Shown: positions 50,780 to 60,426 of the stretch, one piece after another
Layout: every line of letters begins with the position of its first letter
How positions within the stretch are numbered: the first letter of the stretch is position 1
Assembly: GCA_947175335.1 (NCBI GenBank)
Contig: CAMWMF010000001.1
Location: 107,379-171,378, forward strand
Reading direction: 5' to 3'
Source of the DNA: an uncultured Clostridia bacterium
GTDB taxonomy: Bacteria > Bacillota > Clostridia > Christensenellales > Pumilibacteraceae
Length of the DNA: 64,000 bases
Program-made: the position numbers and the translations under genes
The notes under the pieces: generated by a model
Told to the model about the DNA's origin: nothing
The model's database searches: none
What the model saw: the letters and a program-made list of their open reading frames with translations, nothing else

Positions 50780-53515
50780 ATGTTAGAGCTTAGAAATATT
50801 ACAAAAGACTATAAGGTAGCCGACGACAAGGTGCATGCGCTTAAAGGCGTGTCGTTGACATTTCGCGAAAGCGAGTTTGTGTCCATACTCGGTCCGTCGG
50901 GCTGCGGCAAAACCACGCTGCTCAATATTATAGGCGGGCTCGACCACTACACGACTGGCGATTTGCAAATCGACGGCGTCAGTACCGAAAACTATAACGA
51001 CAGGGATTGGGACACATACCGCAATCACCGCATAGGCTTTGTATTCCAATCGTACAACCTTATACCGCACCAGACCATTCAGGCCAACGTTGAACTGGCG
51101 CTCAATATTTCGGGCGTGGAAAAGTCCGAACGCATACGCCGTGCGCGCGAGGCGCTCGACAAGGTGGGACTTGCGGGTTTATATAACAAAAAGCCCAATC
51201 AGCTTTCGGGCGGGCAAATGCAACGCGTGGCAATAGCGCGCGCGCTTGTAAACGACCCCGAAATTTTGCTTGCCGACGAACCGACGGGCGCACTGGACAG
51301 CGAAACGTCTGTACAGATTATGGACCTTATCCAAGAGATTGCGACGCACTGCTTGGTAATAATGGTCACGCACAATCCCGAGCTTGCCGAAAAGTATTCT
51401 ACGCGTATTATCCGCTTGCTCGATGGCGAGGTGTTGTCGGACAGCAATCCGTTTACGCTGTCGGAAGAAGGTGAACAAAACGTTTCGGAGGATACGGTAG
51501 ACACAGTCAAAGCCGCAGAGGACGACGAGCAGGAAAATGCGACGGACGACAATAAAAAAGCGAAAAAGTCGCGCGCCAAAAAATCGCGGTTGTCCATATG
51601 GAGCGCCTTTATGCTTTCGGCAAAAAATTTGCTGTCCAAGCTGAAACGCACCTTGCTTGTTTGCTTTGCCGGTTCGATAGGCATAATCGGCGTGGCGACG
51701 GTGCTTGCCGTATCGAGCGGCGTACAGGACTACATAGAGAATATGCAGGACGATATGCTGTCCGGCAATCCCGTAACCGTCAGTACGTCGTCGTTCGATT
51801 TCGGTTCGATTATGAAGAGCATGAGCGGTGTGGACGCGGCGAGCGCGTTGCACCAGTCCGCGACAAACGGATACGTCAACGTCGAACAAATGATTGAGTT
51901 CTTGGCGGACCGCGGCAAGGACATGGAAAGCGCCATGATAAGCAACAACATAACCAAGGAATACGTTGCTTACGTCAAGGCAATGCCCAAAAATTATTAT
52001 GCGGACATCACCACCGATTTCGGCATAAATCTTTCCAACAACCTGTATACCGATTTCAAGTTGGAGGGCTTGGGTACAAAAAGAATGTCGCTGACTGCGG
52101 CGCTCGATATGTACACCGAGCTGCTCGGCAAAACCAAGTTTGCGCAATACTCGTCATACATAGCTATGGTTACGGAAAGCTTTAAGCAAGCGCCGAGCAA
52201 CGTCGACTTTATTTTGTCGCAGTACGAGTACGTGTCCGACCCCAAGACGAGCAAGGTTGCTACGGCGGCGGACGAAATTATGATAGTGGTGGACGACGAC
52301 GTGTCGCTTACCGACCTACTGCTTGCGCAGTTCGGATATTTTTCGCAAGATGAGTTTTTGAACCTTGCGTACAAAGCCGTCGACGACGAGGATTACGACG
52401 AGGCGCTGTGGAAGGATAAGTTCTCTTACGACGAGCTTATAGGCAAAGAGTTTGTATGGTATCCCAACAATACCGTGTTCACTCCCGTGGAAAATGCGGC
52501 GGCGGGGCAAAGCCCGTTTACGTACAACGCCGTCGCAAACAGCGATTGGACGACGGGCAAAAAGCTGAAAATTACGGCTATACTCAAGCCCAAAGATACC
52601 GTGTCGTACGGCAGTCTCAGCCGCGGCTTCTTTTACACAAGCGCGCTTACCGCGGAGATTTTGGCGGACAGTGCGTCCTCGCAGATAGTGCAGTACTTTA
52701 CCGAGCATAACAATGCGGATATTGTCGGTATGCCGGGCAACACCATGTCGCCCGGTGTTACATACGACTACGAATATCAGCTTAACGACGTAAAGTACGA
52801 CCGCCACGCCATATTGGGCAGCTCGTCGTCGCTTGGTGCGTTGTCCGCACTGTTCCCCGGAATGCCCACTATGCCGACGGTGTACACGCTGAGCAAGCGC
52901 GCGGTGGGCGGGGTGGATACGCCGCAAAAGATATCGATATATCCCACCAACTTCGAGATTAAGGACAGCGTTTGCGCGTACCTCGACAAATGGAACGGCA
53001 ACGGCGATATAACGGTTGACGGCAATGTAATTTCGGCGGAAGACAGAGAGGACATAACCTATACCGACAACCTCGCTATCGTTATCGAAATGATAAGCAG
53101 CTTTATAGATATAATTACCGTAGCGCTTGTCGCGTTCACGTCGCTGTCGCTTGTCGTTTCCACGGTTATGATAGCTATAATCACTTACGTGTCGGTAATA
53201 GAGCGCATAAAGGAAATCGGCGTCATTCGCTCGCTGGGCGGAAGAAAGCGCGACGTGTCTGCGCTGTTCAATGCCGAAACGTTTATTATAGGCGCCGTAT
53301 CGGGTATAATCGGTATTGCCGTTACCTACATCATTCAGGGCATACTCAACCTTATCGTGGGTAATGCAGTCGGCATATACGGCATTGCCGCATTGCCTAT
53401 TCCGACCGCGCTCATTATGATCGCGCTGTCAATCGTTTTAACGCTCATTTCGGGACTTATTCCCGCTCGGTTAGCGGCTAAGAAAGACCCCGTTGTGGCG
53501 CTACGCACCGAATAG
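50780..53515 (+). CDS. ABC transporter: ATPase fused to FtsX/MacB-type permease
   Basis: A 911-aa single-chain MacB-type system. Residues 1-225 are the ATPase: Walker A GPSGCGKTTL, signature LSGGQMQRVA, Walker B ILLADEPTGALD, switch VTHN. An acidic linker leads to a basic stretch (KKAKKSRAKKSR), then a first membrane helix (about 285-308), a ~460-residue extracellular domain and three C-terminal helices with the FtsX pattern (VIERIKEIGVIRSLGGRKRD, and PARLAAKKDPVVALRTE at the end). Such transporters do mechanotransmission or export peptides or lipoproteins rather than import. No partner gene is present, as the permease is fused. Confidence 0.9.
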   Translation: MLELRNITKDYKVADDKVHALKGVSLTFRESEFVSILGPSGCGKTTLLNIIGGLDHYTTGDLQIDGVSTENYNDRDWDTYRNHRIGFVFQSYNLIPHQTIQANVELALNISGVEKSERIRRAREALDKVGLAGLYNKKPNQLSGGQMQRVAIARALVNDPEILLADEPTGALDSETSVQIMDLIQEIATHCLVIMVTHNPELAEKYSTRIIRLLDGEVLSDSNPFTLSEEGEQNVSEDTVDTVKAAEDDEQENATDDNKKAKKSRAKKSRLSIWSAFMLSAKNLLSKLKRTLLVCFAGSIGIIGVATVLAVSSGVQDYIENMQDDMLSGNPVTVSTSSFDFGSIMKSMSGVDAASALHQSATNGYVNVEQMIEFLADRGKDMESAMISNNITKEYVAYVKAMPKNYYADITTDFGINLSNNLYTDFKLEGLGTKRMSLTAALDMYTELLGKTKFAQYSSYIAMVTESFKQAPSNVDFILSQYEYVSDPKTSKVATAADEIMIVVDDDVSLTDLLLAQFGYFSQDEFLNLAYKAVDDEDYDEALWKDKFSYDELIGKEFVWYPNNTVFTPVENAAAGQSPFTYNAVANSDWTTGKKLKITAILKPKDTVSYGSLSRGFFYTSALTAEILADSASSQIVQYFTEHNNADIVGMPGNTMSPGVTYDYEYQLNDVKYDRHAILGSSSSLGALSALFPGMPTMPTVYTLSKRAVGGVDTPQKISIYPTNFEIKDSVCAYLDKWNGNGDITVDGNVISAEDREDITYTDNLAIVIEMISSFIDIITVALVAFTSLSLVVSTVMIAIITYVSVIERIKEIGVIRSLGGRKRDVSALFNAETFIIGAVSGIIGIAVTYIIQGILNLIVGNAVGIYGIAALPIPTALIMIALSIVLTLISGLIPARLAAKKDPVVALRTE

Positions 53516-53516
53516 T

Positions 53517-53640
53517 GAATAGATAAGAGTGAATAGTGAATAGTGAATAGTGTCGGATTACTCGCTACGCTCGCCCCTTATTTAATTAAATTAAATAAAT
53601 TTTTTCCATAATTCCGAATTCCGGTCGAATTCCGAATTGG
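53517..53640. repeat. D-type heptamer repeat plus C unit
   Basis: GAATAGT repeated in tandem (53517-53551), then an AT-rich stretch and an inverted C unit (53610-53637). Confidence 0.6.
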
Positions 53641-53657
53641 TGGACAAGGATATAATT

Positions 53658-55616
53658 ATGGCAAAGACAAAGAAAACGTTTTACATTACAACACCCATAT
53701 ATTACGCGAGCGGAAGCTTGCACATAGGGCATTGCTATACGACGGTCGCAAGCGACGCCATAGCGCGGTTTAAGCGCATGGACGGCTACGACGTTTATTA
53801 CCTTACCGGCACGGACGAGCATGGTCAAAAGGTGCAAAAGGCGGCGGAGGAGCGCGGGCTTTCCCCGCAGGCGTTTGTGGACGGGCTTGCAGACAAGATA
53901 CAAAAGCTGTGGGCGCTTATGGATATAAGCAACGACGGCTTTATCCGCACCACCGACAAGGATCACGAAAAGGCTGTTGCCGATATGTTTACCCGCCTGT
54001 ACGAAAAGGGCGATATATACAAGTCCGAGTACACGGGCAAGTACTGCGAGCCGTGCGAATCGTTTTGGACGGCGTCGCAGCTTGTCGACGGCAAGTGCCC
54101 CGACTGCGGGCGCCCCGTGCGCGACGAAAAGCAAGAGTGCTACTTTTTTAGATTAAGTAAGTACGCCGACCGCGTGCGCAAGCTGCTCACCGAAACGGAC
54201 TTTTTACAGCCCGATTCGCGCGTAAAGGAAATGGTAAACAACTTTATCGACAAGGGGCTTACCGACTTTGCCGTAACGCGTACGTCGTTCGACTGGGGCG
54301 TAAAAGTGCCCTTCGATCCCAAGCACGTTATTTACGTGTGGATTGACGCGCTGCCCAACTACCTAACCGCGCTCGGCTATTTGCAAAAGGACGACAGCCT
54401 TTACAAAAAATACTGGCCGTGCGACCTGCACATGATGGCAAAGGAAATCGTGCGCTTCCACTCGATAGTGTGGCCGGCAATCCTTATGGCGCTTGACGTG
54501 CCGCTGCCCAAACGCGTGTACGGTCACGGTTGGATAATGTTCGACGGCGACAAGATGAGCAAGAGCAAGGGCAACGTCGTAGACCCGTTTATTTTGTCCG
54601 AGCGTTACGGCGTGGACGCGCTCCGCTACTACTTGCTGTCCTCAATGCCGTTTGGCGACGACAGCAACTACACCAACGAACTGCTTGTAACGAGCATAAA
54701 CAACAACCTCGTAAACGACCTCGGCAACCTTGTGCGCCGCACGTTCGCCATGAACCGTCAATACTTCGAGGGCAAGCTGACCCGCCCCGCAACCGTGGAC
54801 AAGCGCGACGAGGAGTACGTGAACGCGATAAACGGACTGCTCGGCGAGGTGCGCCCGCTTATGGACAAGCCCGAGCTTCACTTGGCGCTTAGCAAGATAT
54901 TCGGCGTGATAGATATGTCCAACAAGTATATCGACGCCAACAAGCCGTGGGAGCTTAACAAGCTCGGCGAAAAGGACAGACTCAACGCCGTTATGTACAA
55001 CCTGACGGAAGCCATACGCGTTGTCGCAGGACTGCTGTTGCCTTTCCTTACCAAGTACCCCAAACGCATATTCGACGGATTGGGCTTGCCCGTGCCGACG
55101 GGCTTCGACGGTATGAAGTTCGGCGTTCAAGCACAGTACGCCACCACCGAAATCGAGCCCATATTGAACAGACTGGATATTAAAAAGGAGCTTAAAGAAT
55201 TGGAAGAATTAGCCGAAAAAATGAATAAGACGGACAAGCCGACAGAGCAAAAGCCCGCGGCTGCCAAATCCGAAAAAGCGGAAACCGCCGCGCCCGAACA
55301 GATAGCCATTGACGATTTTTTTAAAACGCAGTTGTTGGTCGGCAAAATCGAGGAGTGCGAAAAGATAGAAAAAGCCAAAAAGCTGTTGAAGCTGACGGTG
55401 TTTGACGGCACACGCCGCCGCACGATAGTGTCCGGCATAGCAATGGTGTACACGCCCGAAAGCCTTGTGGGCAAAAAGGTTGCGCTCGTTGCCAACCTCA
55501 AACCCGCCAAGCTGTGCGGCGTTACCTCCGAGGGCATGCTGTTGTGCTCGGTAGGCGAGGACGGCTTGCCGCGGCTCGTTCATCCCGACGGCGAAGCGGG
55601 TGACAAAATATGCTAA
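53658..55616 (+). CDS. metG: Methionyl-tRNA synthetase
   Basis: A 652-aa class I synthetase charging tRNA-Met. The start is the ATG at 53658 (MAKTKKTFYITTPIYY), preceded by AAGGA; an upstream TTG is less likely. HIGH motif as HIGH at ~21-24, zinc knuckle CEPCESF...CPDCGRP, KMSKS at ~298. The C-terminal EMAP-like tRNA-binding domain (about 545-652) follows a Lys/Glu/Ala linker. The stop overlaps the tatD start by 7 bases. Confidence 0.96.
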   Translation: MAKTKKTFYITTPIYYASGSLHIGHCYTTVASDAIARFKRMDGYDVYYLTGTDEHGQKVQKAAEERGLSPQAFVDGLADKIQKLWALMDISNDGFIRTTDKDHEKAVADMFTRLYEKGDIYKSEYTGKYCEPCESFWTASQLVDGKCPDCGRPVRDEKQECYFFRLSKYADRVRKLLTETDFLQPDSRVKEMVNNFIDKGLTDFAVTRTSFDWGVKVPFDPKHVIYVWIDALPNYLTALGYLQKDDSLYKKYWPCDLHMMAKEIVRFHSIVWPAILMALDVPLPKRVYGHGWIMFDGDKMSKSKGNVVDPFILSERYGVDALRYYLLSSMPFGDDSNYTNELLVTSINNNLVNDLGNLVRRTFAMNRQYFEGKLTRPATVDKRDEEYVNAINGLLGEVRPLMDKPELHLALSKIFGVIDMSNKYIDANKPWELNKLGEKDRLNAVMYNLTEAIRVVAGLLLPFLTKYPKRIFDGLGLPVPTGFDGMKFGVQAQYATTEIEPILNRLDIKKELKELEELAEKMNKTDKPTEQKPAAAKSEKAETAAPEQIAIDDFFKTQLLVGKIEECEKIEKAKKLLKLTVFDGTRRRTIVSGIAMVYTPESLVGKKVALVANLKPAKLCGVTSEGMLLCSVGEDGLPRLVHPDGEAGDKIC

Positions 55617-56380
55617 TCGACTCGCACGCGCACATATACGACGAGCAGTACGGCGAGGGCGGCGCGGACAAGATAATCTCCGCAATGGACGAGGACGGAC
55701 TGGAATATATAGTCTGCGTGGGCTGTGATTTGCCTTCCTCGGAAGTCTGTGTGGATTTGGCAAAAGCCAACCCGCGCATATACGCGACGGTGGGCGTTCA
55801 CCCTTACGACGCCGACACCGTTACCGACGACAATATACAAAAGCTGTGCGATATGGCAAAGAGCTGCGACAAGGTGCTTGCCATAGGCGAAATCGGCATG
55901 GACTTTCACCGTCCTGATTCGGATAGACAGTTGCAGCTACTCGCAATGCAAAAGCAGTACGATTTGGCGCGGGAGCTGCATCTGCCCATAGTGTTCCACC
56001 AACGCGATTCGTACGGGGAGTTTGTGGAGTTTAGTAAAACTCGCGACTATCCCGACGGCGCGATTATGCACTGCTTTTCGAGCTCCAAGGAGATTGCCGA
56101 ATACTTTGTAAAAAAGAATTTTTACATTTCCTTTTCGGGCACGGTAACGTACAACAACGCCGTCAACCTCGTGCGCGCGGCGGAGGCTGTACCGCTCGAC
56201 CGCTTGCTTGTGGAAACGGACAGTCCGTACCTTACGCCAATGCCCAAGCGCTACGGACTCAACTACCCGAAAAACGTCGCGCTCGTCGCCAAACGGCTTG
56301 CGGAAATCAAGGGCGTGCCGTACGAGCGGATGGTACAAATCACTAATGAAAATGCCAAGAAAGCTTTTAGGATGAAATAA
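55610..56380 (+). CDS. tatD: TatD family DNase
   Basis: A 256-aa metal-dependent hydrolase: IDSHAHIYDEQY at the N-terminus, GEIGMDFHR, VFHQRDS, MHCFSSS and ETDSPYLTP give the metal-binding His/Glu/Asp set. TatD proteins trim DNA 3' ends and act in repair. It is translationally coupled to metG, a common arrangement in Bacillota, and to the radical SAM gene (TAATG). Confidence 0.94.
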   Translation: MLIDSHAHIYDEQYGEGGADKIISAMDEDGLEYIVCVGCDLPSSEVCVDLAKANPRIYATVGVHPYDADTVTDDNIQKLCDMAKSCDKVLAIGEIGMDFHRPDSDRQLQLLAMQKQYDLARELHLPIVFHQRDSYGEFVEFSKTRDYPDGAIMHCFSSSKEIAEYFVKKNFYISFSGTVTYNNAVNLVRAAEAVPLDRLLVETDSPYLTPMPKRYGLNYPKNVALVAKRLAEIKGVPYERMVQITNENAKKAFRMK

Positions 56381-56994
56381 TGAACAACTACGCATATATG
56401 CTTGACGGAAAGGCATATATAAACTTGACAAACAAGTGCGGCAACGCCTGCACCTTTTGTATACGCAATACGGGCGACGGCGTTAAGGATACGCCGCTGT
56501 GGTTGGACGACGAACCGACGGACGAAAAAGCGGTGCTTGCTTCGTTCGACAAGCTAGGTTACGAAAGCGGCGAGGTGGTGTTTTGCGGGTACGGCGAGCC
56601 TACCGAAAACCTTAACGTGCTTACCGCTACGGCGCGGGAATTAAAACGGCGCGGGTACAAGACAAGACTTAACACCAACGGATTGGGCAATCTTGTAAAC
56701 GGCAGGAACATCGCGCCCGAGCTTGATTGTATGGACGTCGTTTCTGTTTCGCTTAACAACTGCACCGCGGACAAGTACTTGGCGGTTACGCGTTCGGCGT
56801 ACGGCATTAAGGCGTTCGACGGAGTGCTGGACTTTGCGCGTAGCTGTAAGGATATAGGTCTTGACGTCGTTTTTACGGTAGTTGACGTAATAGGCGAAAA
56901 AGATATTGCAAATTGCAAAAAACTGTGCGATAATATGGAAATACAGTTGCGCGTGCGGGAGTACGTTGCGGACAACTATAACGGAGACGAATAG
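56380..56994 (+). CDS. TatD-linked radical SAM protein
   Basis: A 204-aa radical SAM protein with INLTNKCGNACTFC (Cys-x3-Cys-x2-Cys cluster motif near 20-27), GYGEPTENL and LNTNGLGNL. It matches the small family always found beside tatD. Its reaction is unknown. It is short for the superfamily, so it has little more than the core barrel. The antiporter gene begins 11 bases after. Confidence 0.88.
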   Translation: MNNYAYMLDGKAYINLTNKCGNACTFCIRNTGDGVKDTPLWLDDEPTDEKAVLASFDKLGYESGEVVFCGYGEPTENLNVLTATARELKRRGYKTRLNTNGLGNLVNGRNIAPELDCMDVVSVSLNNCTADKYLAVTRSAYGIKAFDGVLDFARSCKDIGLDVVFTVVDVIGEKDIANCKKLCDNMEIQLRVREYVADNYNGDE

Positions 56995-57005
56995 AGGAGT
57001 CAATA

Positions 57006-58004
57006 GTGGACTGGTTGGTTTATATCGGATATATAGCGATGGTCGCGGTTATCGTTACGCTGTCTATCAAGCTGGGCAAGTACGTCGATATCATGGACGC
57101 CAAAAGCAATATTTCGGGAGCGTTTATAGGCGGCGTCATGCTTGCCGCCGTCACGAGCTTGCCCGAGCTGTTCACGTCGCTTTCCGCGGTGTGGATAGTC
57201 AAGGAAAACTCCATGATAATCGGCAACATATTAGGCTCCGATCTTATTAACCTCGCGTTTTTCGGCGTGATACTGCTCATATATTGGCGGGGCATGAAAA
57301 AAGCCAAGTTCAGTCCGTTCTACTACACGGCGCTCGGTGTGGCGTGCGGCATGTACGCGCTGACGGCGATAGGGCTGTACCTTGCCGAGTATATGCAGTT
57401 TACGTGGTTCTCGGTAATTTCACCCGCCATACTTTTGCTGTACGTGCTGTTTGTCAGCCGTATGCCAAAAACGTCGGAGAGCGACGACGAAAAGCCCGAC
57501 GAGGGCATTACGCTGAAACAAGCGGTTATACGGTTTGTGCTTTGCGCGGTGGTGCTTATAGGTGCGTCGATTGCAATGACTTACCTTACCGACATGGTGG
57601 CGGACAGGCTGCACCTCGGCAAGACCTTTGCGGGCGCGCTGTTTCTCGGCGTTGCCACAAGCTTGCCCGAGCTTATATCGTCGGTAACGCTTTGCCACCG
57701 CGGCAACTTCAACGCCGCCGCGGGCAACATTATAGGCTCCAACGTGTTCAACTTTGCAATACTGTTCGTGGCGGACGTGTTCTCGTTTATTCCCAACAGC
57801 TCGGGCATATACATTTTGAACACCGATTCCAAGTGGCTGCTTATATTCGGCGCAATCGCCACGGCTACCACGCTTTGCATGATGCTTATAAAGAACAAGT
57901 GCAACAAAAAATACGCGCTGTACGGCGTGCAGGCAATCAACGCCGTGCCGCCAATACTGTACGTTATATACTTGCTGATCACCACGGGAATAATTATAGG
58001 GTAG
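57006..58004 (+). CDS. Sodium/calcium exchanger family antiporter
   Basis: A 332-aa CaCA-family protein with about ten helices. The two alpha repeats are clear: AAVTSLPELFTSLSAV (about 40-55) and GVATSLPELISSV (about 216-228), each with the TSLPE ion-binding motif, followed by GNILGSDLINL and GNIIGSNVFNF. Likely Ca2+ (or K+)/Na+ exchange. It starts with GTG behind AGGAG. Confidence 0.92.
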   Translation: MDWLVYIGYIAMVAVIVTLSIKLGKYVDIMDAKSNISGAFIGGVMLAAVTSLPELFTSLSAVWIVKENSMIIGNILGSDLINLAFFGVILLIYWRGMKKAKFSPFYYTALGVACGMYALTAIGLYLAEYMQFTWFSVISPAILLLYVLFVSRMPKTSESDDEKPDEGITLKQAVIRFVLCAVVLIGASIAMTYLTDMVADRLHLGKTFAGALFLGVATSLPELISSVTLCHRGNFNAAAGNIIGSNVFNFAILFVADVFSFIPNSSGIYILNTDSKWLLIFGAIATATTLCMMLIKNKCNKKYALYGVQAINAVPPILYVIYLLITTGIIIG

Positions 58005-58010
58005 GGAACA

Positions 58011-58559
58011 ATGAGCGAAATCACCAATGACGAAAAACAAATTCTTGCCGAGCTCGGCGTGACGGACGTCGAACCCAAGGCCGAAAAAGAGGAAATTAAG
58101 TTTCAGCGCATAATGCAGTACAAGGCGTACCGCCGCGGTATGATTATGACAAGGCTGTCTATTGCCTTTGCGCTTGCCGTCGCGCTTGCGTTTACCGGCT
58201 TTATTTCCATATTCTTCGCCATAGTGCTGCCTGTGGTCGTGTTTATTTTTGCCACGATTTCCATTTTGTTTTCGGTAAACAACGAGCAATCGTACAACGT
58301 ATACACCGAGCGCGTGGTGCTTAAACGCCGCGGCGACTACGGCAGAAAGTCGGTGCCGCTCGACAAAATCGAGTCGGTAAGCTATAAAAGCGCGTTTTAC
58401 GAAAAGCGCGGTTGCACGGCGACGGTAACCATAAAAGCCAAGGACGACAAGGGCAAGATAAAAAAGTACAAGATGAAGCATATACTGGACTATAAGCCCA
58501 TTGTGGAATACGTTAACGAAAGCATACGCGGGAGAAAAACAGATGGCGGTCAAGATTGA
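58011..58559 (+). CDS. bPH (bacterial PH-like) domain membrane protein
   Basis: A 182-aa protein with an acidic N-terminus, two adjacent membrane helices (about 46-86) and a C-terminal PH-like domain with the typical YNVYTERVVLKRRGDYGRK then VPLDKIESV pattern. Such proteins are membrane-associated and of unknown function. It lies 6 bases after the antiporter gene and overlaps the DUF3737 gene. Confidence 0.8.
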   Translation: MSEITNDEKQILAELGVTDVEPKAEKEEIKFQRIMQYKAYRRGMIMTRLSIAFALAVALAFTGFISIFFAIVLPVVVFIFATISILFSVNNEQSYNVYTERVVLKRRGDYGRKSVPLDKIESVSYKSAFYEKRGCTATVTIKAKDDKGKIKKYKMKHILDYKPIVEYVNESIRGRKTDGGQD

Positions 58560-59409
58560 AAATAAAACGTTGGACGAGGAACGCGCACTGTACGGCTTAG
58601 AGTACGTTCAGGTGGAAAACTGCAAGTTTCAAGGCCCCGCCGACGGCGAAAGCGCACTGAAAGAATGCGGCGTGGTGGAAGCCAAGGACAGCTACTTCGA
58701 TTTGCGTTATCCGCTTTGGCACGACCGAGTGGTTACGCTGGAAAACTGCGAGCTTACCGAAAACTGCCGTGCCGCGCTGTGGTACAGCCAAAATATAAAT
58801 ATAGTCAACTCCAAGCTGCATGGCATAAAGGCGCTTAGGGAGTGTAAAAACGCCGTAATGCGCGACTGCGATATAATATCGCCGGAGTTCGGCTGGTCGA
58901 CGAGCGGCATAAGACTGACCGACAGCAAGGCGGTGGGCGAATACTTTATGATGCGCGCCAAAAACCTTGCAATCCGTCGACTGGACTTTAAGGGCAAGTA
59001 TTCCTTTCAGTACGTGGACGACGCCATAATAATGGACAGCACGCTTCACACCAAGGACGCGTTTTGGCACAGCAAAAACGTTACGGTGGAAAACTGCGTG
59101 GTTATAGGCGAGTACCTCGGTTGGTACAGCAAAAACCTGACCTTTAAAAACTGCACGATTATCGGCACTCAACCGCTGTGCTATTGCAAAAACTTAAAGC
59201 TGATAGACTGCGTAATGCAAGACACCGACTTGTCGTTTGAGCGGTCGGAGGTGTACGCCGTACTGCGCGGCAAGATAGACAGCATAAAGAACCCGACAAA
59301 GGGCGTTATCAAAGCGCCCGAGGTGGGGCAGATAATCCGCGACGACCCTTGCGCCAAGGGCAAGATATTTATAGACCCCAATCTTATGCGCGGGTATCGC
59401 AATGACTGA
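58543..59409 (+). CDS. DUF3737 pentapeptide/beta-helix protein
   Basis: A 288-aa cytoplasmic protein. I use the ATG at 58543 (MAVKIENKTLDEERALYGLE) behind GGGAG. The sequence is a right-handed beta-helix with repeated phrases such as VENCKFQGPADGESALKEC, DSYFDLRYPLWHD, NCRAALWYSQNI, KDAFWHSKNV and SKNLTFKNCTI. This matches DUF3737. The function is unknown; its fold suggests carbohydrate binding. Confidence 0.85.
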   Translation: MAVKIENKTLDEERALYGLEYVQVENCKFQGPADGESALKECGVVEAKDSYFDLRYPLWHDRVVTLENCELTENCRAALWYSQNINIVNSKLHGIKALRECKNAVMRDCDIISPEFGWSTSGIRLTDSKAVGEYFMMRAKNLAIRRLDFKGKYSFQYVDDAIIMDSTLHTKDAFWHSKNVTVENCVVIGEYLGWYSKNLTFKNCTIIGTQPLCYCKNLKLIDCVMQDTDLSFERSEVYAVLRGKIDSIKNPTKGVIKAPEVGQIIRDDPCAKGKIFIDPNLMRGYRND

Positions 59410-59719
59410 TAGAACAGTAACGCCGTTCGCCGCCGACGTGTATAAAGCGGTGACCGAAATACCCAAGGGCAAGGTTGCTACGTACGCGCAAATCGCGCTT
59501 ATGAGCGGACACCGAGGCGCGGCGCGCGCTGTTGGTAACGCCTTGCACGTAAATCCGTTTTTCGGCAGCGTGCCTTGCCATAGAGTGGTAAATGCGAGCG
59601 GAGCCTTAGCACCAGACTTCGCCTTTGGCGGCGTGGACGCGCAAAAGCGGTTGTTACAGGACGAGGGCGTGGTTGTAGTTGACGGCAGGGTGGACTTGGA
59701 AGAGTATCAGTATAGGTGA
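59402..59719 (+). CDS. MGMT-family DNA alkyltransferase-like protein
   Basis: A 105-aa protein with only the C-terminal DNA-binding/active-site domain of O6-alkylguanine DNA alkyltransferase: KGKVATYAQIALMSG, ARAVGNALHVNPF and VPCHRVV with acceptor Cys59. Alkyltransferase-like (ATL) proteins of this size usually have Trp instead of Cys, whereas here the Cys is kept, so it could repair alkylated bases itself. Start overlaps DUF3737 by eight bases. Confidence 0.87.
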   Translation: MTDRTVTPFAADVYKAVTEIPKGKVATYAQIALMSGHRGAARAVGNALHVNPFFGSVPCHRVVNASGALAPDFAFGGVDAQKRLLQDEGVVVVDGRVDLEEYQYR

Positions 59720-60218
59720 GATGAATTCGGAATTCGGAATTAGGAATTCGGAATTATGGGTGGTAATTGCGGAACATGTATGCGGCGGGTCGCCTAGACC
59801 CCTCGGCGTTGCTCGGGGTGATGGGGGAACAGCATGGCTATTCGGAACGGGCAATTCCATAATCCCATCATTTCGACCGAAGCGCGTAAGCGCGAAGCGG
59901 AGAAATCTAGGCGAAGCCGCATAAAAATAAGGATGAGAATTAAGAATTGGCGGCGGGTCGCCTAGACCCCTCGACTGCGCTCGGGGTGATGGGAGTACGA
60001 CAACGCTGTTTGGAAAAGGCAATTACTAATACCCATCATTTCGACCGAAGTGAGCGTAGCGAACGAAGCGGAGAAATCTAGGCGAAGCCGCATTAAGGAT
60101 GAGATTCCTCGCGTTGCTCGGAATACCTTCGGTGCTTCGTAGGACAAAAGAAATTGGATTGCATGTTATAATTACTTTTGTCACTCTGAGCCGTCGGCGA
60201 AGAGTCTCAACCTTTTTA
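59719..60218. repeat. Composite repeat block C-A-A-B
   Basis: C unit (59719-59757), A element (59782-59920), a second A element in the same orientation (59950-60091) and a B element (60095-60218) with a longer central spacer. It is the longest mosaic in the window. No gene. Confidence 0.8.
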
Positions 60219-60283
60219 TTTTATTTACCCGCCGCATAGCGGTATTTTTTTGCATAATTTTTTAATTATTTTCTTTATACCTA

Positions 60284-60320
60284 TTGACTTGTACATACAT
60301 GTATATGTTATAATACAAGT
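60284..60320 (+). promoter_or_regulatory. Promoter with embedded palindromic operator
   Basis: TTGACT (60284-60289), 19-base spacer, extended -10 TGTTATAAT (TATAAT 60309-60314). The arms ACTTGTA (60287-60293) and TACAAGT (60314-60320) are a perfect inverted repeat spanning the promoter, with an inner ACATACATGTATATGT near-palindrome. This looks like a repressor-controlled promoter. Confidence 0.65.
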
Positions 60321-60350
60321 GGATTTGCTTGCTTGCAATGGCAAATCCAC
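60319..60350 (+). promoter_or_regulatory. 5'-end hairpin of the leader RNA
   Basis: GTGGATTTGC and GCAAATCCAC form a perfect 10-bp stem right at the expected transcription start. Confidence 0.6.
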
Positions 60351-60364
60351 GCCGTATTTCAACA

Positions 60365-60426
60365 AAAAGTTGTTTTACGGAGTAAAACAGCGGCGACAGC
60401 CGCGAGTAGCGTAAGCTACAACTTTT
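60365..60426 (+). ncRNA. Cloverleaf-like leader RNA element
   Basis: Closing stem AAAAGTT (60365-60371) with AACTTTT (60420-60426). Three arms lie inside: GTTTTAC-GGA-GTAAAAC (60372-60388), GCGGC-GACA-GCCGC (60390-60403) and GTAGC-GTAA-GCTAC (60406-60419). Every pair is Watson-Crick, and almost no base is left unpaired outside the loops. It is a 62-base four-way junction resembling a miniature tRNA without a T-psi-C signature. It could be a leader element or a free small RNA. Confidence 0.6.

Noticed and set aside
57420..58553. 377-codon antisense frame spanning antiporter, bPH and part of the DUF3737 start
   Set aside because: It crosses three well-supported genes and is rich in His/Arg/Tyr as shadows are; no motif.
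59654..60022. Minus-strand frame reading through repeats (phrases like SPRAQSRGLGDPP)
   Set aside because: It is a translation of the A-family palindromic repeats, which appear in many places without coding capacity.
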